Below the pieces are notes generated by a model. It saw nothing but the letters and a program-made list of their open reading frames with translations. It made no database searches and was not told where the DNA came from. Of a stretch of DNA of 64,000 bases, positions 54,343 to 64,000 are shown piece by piece. This DNA is from Cyathus striatus (lineage: Eukaryota > Basidiomycota > Agaricomycetes > Agaricales > Nidulariaceae), in NCBI GenBank assembly GCA_025738555.1, contig JAOVFP010000011.1, positions 3,658,001 through 3,722,000 on the forward strand, in the 5' to 3' direction. Position numbers and translations under genes: made by a program. Each line of letters begins with the position of its first letter. The first letter of the stretch is position 1.

Positions 54343-55870
54343 CCTTTGCTGGTGTGAATTCTCCCTTGCAGCTGACTGCTCCGTGACCTGGCTTGGTGCA
54401 GCGAAGGCAACGGTGCTGATACCTGCACCTATCTCCACGGTACCCACATCCAGAGATGGAGTTATATTTCCTACATATTTCGCTCGATTTCTCACGGCTT
54501 GTGCCCGTCTTCGGCGCCTGTTGCGACTTGTTGTCGGAGACAGGGGTCCAGACCCCAAGTGGTGTGAGGTAGGCGAACTGGAGGTGTGAGAATTCTGTAA
54601 AGTCACATAATCTGACATCTCGTCGTGAGGCGACGAGAGACCTGACTGCATGGTCAAAGGCAATGACCCTCCCTGAGTCTCGAATGCTGTTGAAAATGTT
54701 AGTAATGTACGCGTGGTACTGCATGAGCTCCCTTCGCCGGTGGGGGAAGACATGGCACATTGCATCGGAAGTGAGGTGCCAGGCTGCATACCACTGTCCG
54801 CTGGTGGTGATTTTCTTTGCAGGTGCTCCTCCCGGTAGTGAAATTTCGATGTCCCCGACTCTTTGCACAACTCCGGTGTTAGTGGCGGCACCGTTGATAG
54901 CTGCGTGAACGTTAGACAAGTTGACGGCTTTACCTCTAATGATGCTATCCCATTCTGACTCTGGGAAGTGACCGATTCTTGCCCTTTCCATGGCCCAATT
55001 CTTAGCGGCGGTAAAATCGTTGGCAAAGAGCCGCAACGCTTTCTGAGTTTTGATGAGATCTGGGTGGTGGAAAATAAACTGGTCGTCCTCGTCGTCAAAC
55101 CATGGCATATCCTCTTCATAAATCCTGTGCCTCTTGTTAGAATTCTTCCCGACTCGTTGTATCTCTTTAGTGAAGATGGATGAATCAGCTGAGACTGACT
55201 CAGGGCTTCGAGACCTTTTCCGCTGGAGTTCCTGTGGCCGTGTTCCTTCACCCGCTGGTTCCTGGTCCAAACGGAATCTCCCTGCTCTCTCTCTCGCTGC
55301 CTCTTGCCGTTGGAAATTGTCAATGTCGGCGAGGTAGGTTTTAAAGGACTGTTCTGTTGCTGATCCGTCCCCTGGAACAAACTCTGGGAGGATTCTCCCA
55401 ATGCTGGCGACTGCGAAAGATTTAGTAATGCGCCCTTCCCTGAACTTACTGATGACTGCTTCGAGTCGGCTTTCCAATTGAGATTGGAAAACATTCCCAT
55501 CGTAGTCGGAGTTGTCACCTTGATTCTCATTTCGAGTCGATCCCGAAGGTTGAGGTTGAGTCGATCGTCGAGTGGAGGATTGATGTACCGCTCTGGTACC
55601 AGTCCGAGTCCCAGTTGGTTGTGCTTGAGACCGTGGAGCGGCAGTGTTGGCGCTTGCAGATGGCTGGACATGCCCGGTTCCGACCTGATGTGGAACTCGG
55701 CTGCCACCTGCTGAAGAAGGGGATTGTTGAGATTGTTGTCGTTGTCCAGCAAGTCTATATTGGTTCGTTCCTTCGATCCGCTCGATTGTCCCAGGAGGGA
55801 GTTCGTGTATAGAGGGACCTTCCCCTTCCGGTTGGCTTCCTGCTGTGTCAGCTCTGTCTCCATCAGACAT
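54338..55870 (-). CDS. Ngaro 2 gag-like protein
   Basis: 510 residues starting MSDGDRADTAGSQPEGEG. The first 150 residues are Pro/Ser/Gln-rich and disordered. A conserved core (FREGRITKSFAVASIGRILP, then MPWFDDEDDQFIFHHPDL and NWAMERARIGHFPESEW) matches element 1. The C-terminus has a CCCH-like CRKYNSISGCGY with RGDRCRYQHRC, then a CCHC knuckle CLRCTKPGHGAVSC. Intact, unlike the copy in element 1. Confidence 0.88.
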   Translation of the reverse strand: MSDGDRADTAGSQPEGEGPSIHELPPGTIERIEGTNQYRLAGQRQQSQQSPSSAGGSRVPHQVGTGHVQPSASANTAAPRSQAQPTGTRTGTRAVHQSSTRRSTQPQPSGSTRNENQGDNSDYDGNVFQSQLESRLEAVISKFREGRITKSFAVASIGRILPEFVPGDGSATEQSFKTYLADIDNFQRQEAARERAGRFRLDQEPAGEGTRPQELQRKRSRSPESVSADSSIFTKEIQRVGKNSNKRHRIYEEDMPWFDDEDDQFIFHHPDLIKTQKALRLFANDFTAAKNWAMERARIGHFPESEWDSIIRGKAVNLSNVHAAINGAATNTGVVQRVGDIEISLPGGAPAKKITTSGQWYAAWHLTSDAMCHVFPHRRRELMQYHAYITNIFNSIRDSGRVIAFDHAVRSLVASRRDVRLCDFTEFSHLQFAYLTPLGVWTPVSDNKSQQAPKTGTSREKSSEICRKYNSISGCGYRGDRCRYQHRCLRCTKPGHGAVSCKGEFTPAKD

Positions 55871-56328
55871 GTGGAATCGATGTGATCAGATGATGGTGGT
55901 GAGGAAGAACTTATCAGGTCTGACGATGTTGTAAAATAACGAAAACACAACGCTGGCACGAAGGTGACAGAGCGCTGGTGCAGGAGGGAGGAGGAAGAAT
56001 CAGCACCGAAAAATAGAGATATAGAGGAAAGGCACCTGGTGCAGGAGGGAGGAGGAAGAATGCGGAACATTCAATTCTCTGTGCTCCTTGTACCATCCAC
56101 ACGGCCAGTTCCGAAGTGCGATCACGATCTGGCCACTGCGAATAAATTGTGTTTTTAGGAACGAGAATAAATTGAGTGTCAGTGGCCTCGAGCGAGAGGT
56201 CATGAACGAATACACTCACGAAGACGACCCCAGTAAGTGCCAGCCGCCCGTGATGCATGAGCGCTTCACGGCCCGAAACCACGTCGCTACCGTCCCTATT
56301 GGCCCAGTGCAAGTGTCCCCTTGAACTA

Positions 56329-57745
56329 CGAGAAATTTTCTGACTGAGGATCGGTGTCAGGTGGTCTGCCTATACTATTGGGGTACAAGTTGGGTACAAG
56401 TGCCGTCCATCTTGTGGAAAGCTTTCCTCTGGTACGTATGCTATATCTTTTCCCTCGATGCTCGACAGCCATTGACCTTATTTCCCAAACGATTGTCGTA
56501 TATCCCGCTTCAACACGAAGATGCACCAAGCAGCACCATGTTGATATACCATTCCGAACCCAGGAACTACCTCCTAGAGCACCTACCTGGCACCCTTCTA
56601 CCCAGGCCACCGATCACATGTTCAACGCATACGTCTCGCGAACACGACTATTACTATGCCTATACTTGGCCATGAAGGTGCAGGTGCTGACCGAAGGAGA
56701 CGTGGATGTGGAGCCTCCGGCGTGAAGATTTGAGAATGGTGGCATATGGCGCGTGTTCCGAGAAGTTGGGGAATAAGTGGATATATGGTGGTCAAAGACG
56801 AACCATGGAATTCAACAACTATCGATAGTCCATGCCTCTTTCGTGTGTCGGACGTCTTCGAGGGCATCGTCAACGAAGGGAACGCCACGTCACCTCAAGG
56901 TCTCGAGGACTGCATTCTACTTCAGATAGGCTATCGCTGCCCCTTGGAAACTTTTTTCTATCTTGCGCCCGCATAGTGTTTCGCCATACGTGATGTTCGT
57001 CAGCACGTCTAAACTGGGTTTCACTGTTTTTTTCTCTGTCGGCAGTTTGTTCCTTTGAGAGGGTGCAGGTGACTTCACTCGCTCTTCCTTGTACTACGTT
57101 TTACTCCCTGGTGGACTAGCAGTCGCTCATACGCCTTCTCACTCTAACCAACAAAAGTACGTCTTCGCTTCCCGTTGTTTCATCGACTCTTCTCAGTGAT
57201 TCTCATGGCCTTCTTCCTCTGACTTATAGGCACTATGGCAGGAACGCTCGATAAATGCTTGCGAGGAGGGGCAAACATACAGATTAGTGTCGTTCTCATC
57301 ACTTTCACTCCTCCACCCGATGTCAACAATGTACCACCAACAGTAACCACCTGAGTCCTATTCTCGCTACAGTGTGGATGGCTCTCTCTGCTTGTCGATT
57401 ACCACAATGGCATTGTCGTGTTGGGTGACAGGATTTGTCTTCGGATTGCCGTGTTATCGGATCTATACGATCATTCCTCGGCCCTCGTCCAAGGCTGGCA
57501 AGTCAGGACCCGATAGACTTGTCATTATCTCAGACAGTAGATGGTCCAGCTACGCGTCTACAGCAGAACGTCAAGACTTGGCTGTATCTGAATCTGCGTT
57601 AATTTCCTACATCAAGAGGCTTATACTCATACGACATCAGATGTGTTATATCACCTCGCTGCTTAGCTCGCATCCGCGTGGAGCTTTAACCCTTTTGTCA
57701 TCCAATATTCAACTCGTGGATCCATTCTCTCACTAACTGTTACTT
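56329..57745. repeat. Duplicated spacer block, copy 1
   Basis: About 56410-57740 is collinear with 62720 to the window end: CTTTCYTCTRGTRCGTATGC, TCTTCGAGGGCATCGTCAAC, CACTATGGCAGGA, then AGTAGATGGTCCAGCTACGC. Short frames on both strands (for example minus-strand MPSKTSDTRKRHG against MPSKTNESERI in copy 2) are partly shared. There are many frame differences, so I do not call a gene. It may be a relic gene or an old element. Confidence 0.55.
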
Positions 57746-58207
57746 ACGAGGTCTATATACAGTAGCTTAGCCGTATGATGGGTAGTAATGAAATCGTCCA
57801 TGCACATCATCTTGTTGCACATCCCCTACCAGGCATCTTTATGAAACGCCGTGTTCTATTTACTACGTCCTATTCCTCACCACCCTCAGTCCAGCACTTG
57901 TCGATATTTATCTTACTTTAGCAATAACAACTCCTTAAGTTACTGGAGGTGTCTTCGCTGAACCTAAGACCTCCAATGATGACTATGTAAGGTCTAGACT
58001 GCACCAGGAAATTAGACCAAGTATGGTTTGACCATGTATTACTTATTGCCTGACTTGCTGTACGACTTGTGTACGACTTTGGGCTTTGTTTCGGCTATTT
58101 GTCTGGACTCTGGATAAATTCTCACACTAATAAGTACCGGCCCGGCCGAGTTTAAAACTTTGCCAGCTCATCTTCGTCACGTCGCTCTCTTGGCTCTTTC
58201 ACTACAG
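57746..58207. promoter_or_regulatory. FB10 promoter
   Basis: 58008-58207 matches the orphan copy at 48520-48690 (GCCGAGTTTAAAACTTTGCC), which supports it as the functional upstream region of FB10. Confidence 0.55.
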
Positions 58208-59914
58208 ATGGATATGTCTTTCAATATGTCACCAGGTGTCTGGTAAGTCTGCCCTTCAGTTGAAGTCTTTTTTACTGGTCCTTAACGTAATAGCCCCCCG
58301 GCATGGTATTGCGATTATATAAATGCAGTCATGAGCAAGTTTCCTAACCCGGACCTTCCTATGTCCTCAATTCGTTCGAACTACTCGCTTACACCACAAG
58401 ACCGCTCACTCATCGAAAGCCAGCTATCTTCTTACAAGGATGCCATTGGTACTCTCGATGAGGAGGTACACGCACTCCGAATAGCTATTTCGATGCTCGA
58501 AACGAGGCAGTCATTATATCGCAAATACAAGGAGTACCAATTCTCACTTCTATCGCCTATACGCAAAATGCCTAATGAGCTTCTGGTGCACATATTTACC
58601 TATGTGTGTACAGACTCTATCGACCTTGTGGGCACTGCACCAGGTGACTTTTGGGATATACAGCGCGTCTGTGTTCACTGGCGCAATATCACACGCAGTA
58701 CCCCATCTCTGTGGAGAAGTTTCGAGCTCCGAGAAATTTCATCGGCAGATCCGAACACGCCTCCGCCGGCCATGATCGCTAATCGAATACAGTTATGCCT
58801 CAAGTATTCAGAAATTGCTCCGCTAGCAATTTCTCTTCGACCTGTTGATATCACTGCATTTCCTATTTTCGTAATGGAGGATGTTGCGAACCAATGTAAT
58901 CGTTGGGAGCGGTTTGCAGTAGATGTCGATGTCCTAGTTGGCGCGAGAGAAGAAACCGATATCAAAGCCATAATCAAAAGCAAGGGGCTTCCAAACCTGC
59001 GGGAACTGACCATCGACGGTCAAGAGTCCTTTGGCAGATTCGGTAGGAGAACATCCTGTCCTTTTCGTCTTTTCAAAGGTGCATTTGCAGTCGAAGAAAT
59101 TTATTTACTCTCCACCACTCTTCCTGGGGTCAAAGATTTTCCTTGGTCAAGTACGCGCAAGCTTGTCCTAGAACAATGTGATTTCAACTCAGAAAATGAA
59201 GTTGGCTCGGTTCTGTGTACTATGCCTTCACTTGAAGAGTTGGTGTGGTATAACAATTTTATCAAAAGTGACTCCGAAGAGTCTCCAGCTATAAACATCC
59301 CTTCATTACGCACTCTTACGGTTGAAAAACCTAACATTTTTGACGACGTTTATACGGACGATGATCATCCCCCCTTCCCTAAGCTATTCATACCCCACCT
59401 GACAAATCTAAAGATCGTGGAAGATATCAGAGAGATCCGTTCTCTCGTATTCAGTATTCATAGCTCAGGAAGCGATCTAAAACGGGTTGAGCTACATTCG
59501 ACTTCTTTCCCCTTAATCCTTCAAGTTATCGAAGAATTTTCGGGAATCGAAGAGCTAGAAATAAATCACCCACAATGTTGTCTTAGTCAATTCCTTGAGA
59601 AGTTGATATGGAACCCAACAAATAGTTCTGAATATAACAGACTTCTCCCATCACTACGGAAACTGGAATTGCGACATGGGAATCCATATACACCCCACGA
59701 GATTTCTTTGCTGATGGGTATTATGCGCTCTAGGACATCCTTCCCCACTGCTATCGCGCAAGAGAAAAATGCTACAGCTATCCACCTATCGTCCTTAAAT
59801 TTGACTGGGATGATCTCTAGAGAAAATTACGATACATATTTTGTTCAGCTTCTAAATCTCGGAAAGGAACTAGGGATAAGAATTAAATCACATGCAAGAG
59901 TGGGTCTATATTAA
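58208..59914 (+). CDS. FB10: coiled-coil/F-box/LRR-like protein
   Basis: 551 residues. Exon 1 is 58208-58242 (MDMSFNMSPGV plus two bases), the intron 58243-58293, and exon 2 58294-59914. N-terminus PPAWYCDYINAVMSKFP, coiled coil AIGTLDEEVHALRIAISML, F-box core MPNELLVHIFTYV with Met in place of Leu, then IQRVCVHWRNITRSTPSLW. The leucine-rich part ends GKELGIRIKSHARVGLY. Two later in-frame ATGs in exon 1 are alternative starts. Closest in style to FB1, FB11 and the pseudogene at 32329. Confidence 0.86.
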
Positions 59915-60346
59915 TAAATTTAGAACCAAGGTAGCCTAAAGGTATTACTTATGACGAGTATTGTTATAGTTTACATTTTATGTCTAATACTTTACACACT
60001 TTATAAATGCTATCGCTTAGGTCCTCCCTCAAATTCATCACACCACAGTACTTTCATTTAATAAGTTTCGGAGGTCAAAGACACAAATATGTTATGTTAA
60101 GAAACCTTTTCTTAATCTACGTACAGTACAAGATTTATGTATTACGTTACTGCCAATGTAAAGACGAGTCTACTATTCCCTCTTTTCCCATTTTTAGCTA
60201 GGTTGACAGGCTGGCAGGCTTGGGCGTGGTCGCTGCCGAATTCGGAAATTTCCGCAGTTAAAACTTTAAAAGCTGAGCTGAGGCCGTCATGAGGCTGCAA
60301 GTACTATTCATCGTGCGTATCACCGCATATTATAGACGTTTACCAA
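59915..60346. other. Intergenic, FB10 3' flank and FB11 promoter
   Basis: No gene supported. TTAAAACTTTAAAAGC near 60258 resembles the GTTTAAAACTTTGCC element of the FB10 promoter. Confidence 0.35.
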
Positions 60347-62018
60347 ATGGAAACTGACAAGCTTCCAAACCTCGCTGAGTGAGGAACAACTTAGTACATA
60401 ACTCTTTCACTAATGTATTCACAGCGCTAGAATGCAAGCCTATTTAACCGAAGTTTTCAGAAGATTCCCGCACCAGGACCTTCCAACATATCTCGTTCGT
60501 TCAAACTATTGGCCAACTTCACAGGATTGCTCTACCATCGAAGCTAGTCTTTCGTCTTTTCAGGCTACAATCGAGGCCCTTGAAGCCGAAATATTTGATC
60601 TCGAAGCAATCACTACGCACCTGCGATTTCGGCTGTCGAACTATAACACATACAAGGACTTCCAAAGTTCTCTGTTGTCACCCATACGCAAGCTCCCTGA
60701 CGAAATCTTGAGCCATATATTTGCCCTTGTGCCAGACTACTCAACTATTGACGTAAATCTCTACATACCAGGTGGTATATGGGATCTGCAGCGCGTCTGC
60801 GTGCGCTGGCGGAATGTAGTTCGAAGCACTTCATCACTGTGGACAGATTTTGGAATCGGAGATCCTCCCACGATGTGTAAAATACCTTCACCCTCCGCTG
60901 TCGTGGAGCGAATACGAACCTGTCTAACGTGTTCGGGAGCATCTCCACTTACAATCTTTCTTCAGGATTCCATGGAGTATAAAAGACGATTTCCCATTTC
61001 CTTAGTGGAAGAGATAGCGAGTCACTGTGTTCGCTGGGAATCGTTTACAGTCGTGGTGGATGTCTTGAACAAGGCTCAAGAAGAAACTGATATAATAGCC
61101 TTAGTTCAAAATCGAGGCCTTCCAAATCTCAGGGGATTGACGCTGGAAAGCGAAGATTCGAGCTACCCTTGTACTTTTGATGTCTTCAGGAGTGCAACCG
61201 CACTCGAAGAAGTTTATTTGAACTCTACCCCGCTGCCTGATTTCGAATATAAACAGTATCCGCGGAGTGGGGTAAAAATACTCAGGCTAGAGTTCTGTGA
61301 CATTGACTCAGAAGACGAGCTCAGGTCCACATTGGGTGCCATGCCGTTACTAGAGGAATTATTCTGGAATAACAATCACTTCGAACTTGAAACCAATTCC
61401 AACGAGGCTATATCACATCCTTCACTACGTACAGTTACGTTGTCGAACGACTACTTTTCATGTGCTGACGAATCTCCTGAGTGGAGTTTACCTATGCTAA
61501 CCGGGCCGCAATTTACCAATCTATGCCTTGTGGGAGACTTCTATCACTTCGAGCTTCTTCTATCTGCTGTTCGAAGCTCAAAAAGTATCAAATGTTTACA
61601 ACTCGAGTATGCCACAGTCCTATTCATGCTTCGTATTATCACCGAACTTGATTACATTGAGGAACTGATAATCGATACTGAATGGGCTGGACACGGCCAT
61701 TTAGTACTCAATAGGTTAACATGGGGCTCGAATCCAGATGCAAATCAAGTTCTTCCTTCATTACGTAAACTACAACTGCATGTAGGATGGAAAGGGCGTT
61801 CTTACGCGATACCTTCATTGATGAACGTCATGCGCTCTAGATCATCAGCGTCCGCCGCAAATAAAGGGCAAGTTTTATCTGCGGTTCCGTTATCTTCTGT
61901 CACGTTGACGGGCAAGTTCGAAACCGACAAGTGTTCCCCCGGCCTCCCGATGACAGCTGAGCTGGAAAATCTTGGAAATGAACTCGGAATAGAGGTTAAC
62001 GTTCGTAAATTAGTGTGA
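60347..62018 (+). CDS. FB11: coiled-coil/F-box/LRR-like protein
   Basis: 539 residues. Exon 1 is 60347-60378 (METDKLPNLA plus two bases) and exon 2 60431-62018. A second acceptor 6 bases earlier (60425) would add two residues and keep frame. N-terminus MQAYLTEVFRRFPHQDLP, coiled coil TIEALEAEIFDLEAITTHL, F-box core LPDEILSHIFALV, then IWDLQRVCVRWRNVVRSTSSLW. The LRR-like part ends GNELGIEVNVRKLV. No lesions seen. Confidence 0.86.
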
Positions 62019-62719
62019 TGGCGGAGTCTATTACTAGTAATATATTCTATATAAAAATTTATTGTTACAACATATGATATCCGAGCCTTTGAAGGCTACA
62101 TGTTAGTGAAGCCTCCCCAACGACCACCAACGCCACCATTGTCTCGATTGCCATTGGCCGGTGAGCTCACTGTGATCCGCCACAAAGTCTGTTATGGTGT
62201 AATCTGCATCGACATCATTGAACTCCGAACCCCTGACTGACAAATATAAGCCTACGGATAATCGGATATATAGATATACATGTACATAAGAGGTTGGAAC
62301 ACTGATCACTTTTGGAGGAACCATTTGTAAAGGTTGTTGATCGTTCGGGGGCTTGATACGAGTTGCGAATGAAATGATGCTCGCGGCTCAAACTTGAGGG
62401 GAGGAGCTGACAAATCTGTGTACGTAGTTGTGTACGGAATTGATCAAAAATCACTGAGACTCTTCAGTTGTCACTAAGAAGTCACATGCATGGGTGACTC
62501 GGCGTTGAACCACATCCTTCCCGTCTAAAGCTCTGAAGCTGAAGCTTGAAGATCTTATTCTTGAACTGGAGGCTAGCTTCTCTATTCTACGTTTGAAATC
62601 GTCCAGTAGCTTGGTGTTCCTCATCAACAAAAGTCCACATGCATCCTCAATGCATCTTACGAACGTCATAATAGAGATAGGTAGTCTGCTTGTGGTACGA
62701 GTGTCATCTACCATCCCGT
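62019..62719. other. FB11 3' flank
   Basis: No supported gene; scattered minus-strand frames have no recognisable features. Confidence 0.35.
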
Positions 62720-64000
62720 CAGAGCAAGCTTTCTTCTAGTGCGTATGCTACACCTTTTCCCCCAATCAATAATATTCGACCATTACTGATCTTACATCCC
62801 AGACGAGATATGATTCTCGCAGCCCTGAAACCTTTCTACCTAGATCACTGACCTCATGTTCAATACGTACGTCGCGAGGGCACGCTACTATGTATGTATC
62901 TTGGTTGCGAAGTGCAAGCATTAGCTGAAGGAGGTATGGATGGAGTATAACTATGGCGATATGAGCATGGAAGCATAAGAAGCGCACGGTGCCAACAAAC
63001 ATCACTATCCGTTCGGACTCGTTCGTCTTCGAGGGCATCGTCAACAATCTCCGGGAGAAAGGAGTGCCATGTCACCTCGAGAATCTTGACTACTCTATGA
63101 TGCACTCACTATCGCTGACCGTGGAGCATTGTATTCTATATCATCCTAGTCCCTCCGCTGATCCTTCGCCGCATCGGTGCAGCAGACGCTTTGGGTAGGC
63201 TATACGGTCGCCTCTTACAATGGCCTTCACTCGCAAACTGCTAAGGGTAGTGCTTTACCACCCCTTGGCCTACGTTTTGCACCAACTCTCCCTTGTAGAT
63301 TAGCATGCCACAAGCAACGATACACCCCTTGTACACCTTCCCACTCTAATCAACGACGGTATATCTTCACTTTTCACTGTTTCCTTGACTCCTACTCATA
63401 GCCTTCTTCCCCGACGTTATAGACACCATGGCAGGACCATAATCAATGATTGTCGCTCTCATTACTTCCCCTCTCCACCACTCGACGTCAACAGCGTACT
63501 ATCACCTGAATCGTACTTTTGCTAGAACCATCCAAGGCGCCGGCAAATATCCCGATCAGCAGATGCGCAGGATCAATGACTCTTCGCGGCGTCGCGCTGT
63601 GCCGCAGCCTTGTGAGCATCATCGACGCATTGTCTTAAATATAGGATCTCTGCGCAGTAGCCAGGGATCAGCCGCACATTATTTTCTCCTTTAGAGGCAC
63701 GGTTCTCGTACAAGTACAGGGTAGTGCACGTGGATGGTTACGATCATGCCTCGTCCCTCCTTGTCCAAGGCGAGCAATTTCGGACGGGAGACTTGTCATT
63801 CCCTCGAACAGTACGTAGATGGTCCAGCTACGCGTCTACGGTGGGAACACCAAGACTTCCTTAACCCTAATAACCGCTACGAACATCAATTGCACATGCA
63901 TCACATGTAATCTGAAGCCGTACGGCAGTATGGCTTATGCATGAAGGTCGGAAATGGTGTTATTGCACCTCGCTGCTAGCTCACATCTGCTTGGAGCTTT
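62720..64000. repeat. Duplicated spacer block, copy 2 (runs off the window)
   Basis: Collinear with 56410-57740. Shared blocks include TCTTCGAGGGCATCGTCAAC at about 63030, ACACCATGGCAGGA at about 63425, and AGATGGTCCAGCTACGCGTC at 63817-63836. The two copies differ by many indels. The block lies just after FB11, as copy 1 lies before FB10, so both probably moved with F-box genes. Confidence 0.55.

Larger units (their letters stand above)
51161..56328 (-). mobile_element. Ngaro-type retrotransposon 2 (about 5.2 kb), coding-intact
   Basis: Same gag, RT/RNase H, tyrosine recombinase order as element 1, read from 56328 leftwards. An A-type repeat (GTTCAAGGGG, CTTGCACTGGGCCAATAGGG) lies at the 5' end. 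A B-type repeat lies at the 3' end: TGTGTTAATGTAACC, GCGCCTCCCCCTCTGCTAC and a terminal CGATTGGCT. I find no A2 or B2. CTCGTAGTT sits at both ends (minus strand), the likely recombination core. All three frames are open, so its proteins could still act. Confidence 0.87.

Overview
The window reads as nuclear DNA of a filamentous basidiomycete, most likely an Agaricomycete (mushroom-forming fungus). The evidence is genes broken by short GT-AG introns of about 45-65 bases, a laccase C-terminus, a fungal glucose/cAMP-receptor-like seven-helix receptor, a NACHT ATPase of the fungal NLR type, a Hua1-type zinc-finger protein, Ngaro-type tyrosine-recombinase retrotransposons, and a large local family of coiled-coil/F-box/leucine-rich proteins. 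I found no rRNA, CRISPR array or bacterial operon structure, and I could not find a tRNA by eye.

Layout. 1-401: 3' end of a laccase gene. 1301-2942 (-): first F-box gene (called FB1 here). 3425-4568: tandem pair of tiny secreted proteins. 5170-6720: relic of a HUA1-like gene split by a non-autonomous hAT element with a perfect 8-bp target duplication. 7277-9164 (-): NACHT ATPase followed by two tandemly duplicated exons. 9959-11768: intact HUA1-like gene. 12041-29570: core F-box array on the plus strand (FB2-FB8 plus one relic). It falls into two subfamilies: FB2-FB5 begin MGLGSR, FB6-FB8 begin M(A/P)DN. Promoters and downstream blocks are duplicated with the genes. 31322-31882: small repeat protein. 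32068-40119: a truncated F-box relic, then an F-box pseudogene carrying two nested insertions, a 287-bp TA-target MITE and a complete 5.86-kb Ngaro element with A1-ORFs-B1-A2-B2 split repeats. 40377-41724 (-): GPCR in six exons. 42759-45170: two further MITE-like elements, one with an unoccupied target site preserved at 48.8 kb. 43.2-45.9 kb: two more members or relics of the small repeat protein family. 46342-50160: FB9 plus a decayed copy of its 3' half and 3' flank. 51161-56328 (-): a second Ngaro element with intact reading frames but no visible A2/B2. 58208-62018: FB10 and FB11. About 1.3 kb of non-F-box sequence is shared between 56.4-57.7 kb and 62.7-64.0 kb.

How it fits together. The F-box proteins share one plan: a tiny first exon ending in phase 2, a coiled coil, an F-box near residue 95, and a leucine-rich C-terminal region. 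They are plausibly substrate receptors of SCF ubiquitin ligases. Neighbouring copies are mosaics, with blocks of near identity next to strongly diverged blocks, as expected of recurrent duplication and gene conversion. The transposons sit in F-box relics and duplicated spacer, so this looks like a birth-and-death gene cluster that also collects mobile elements. Exon boundaries were read by eye from splice signals, frame and comparison of copies; none was verified by transcript data.
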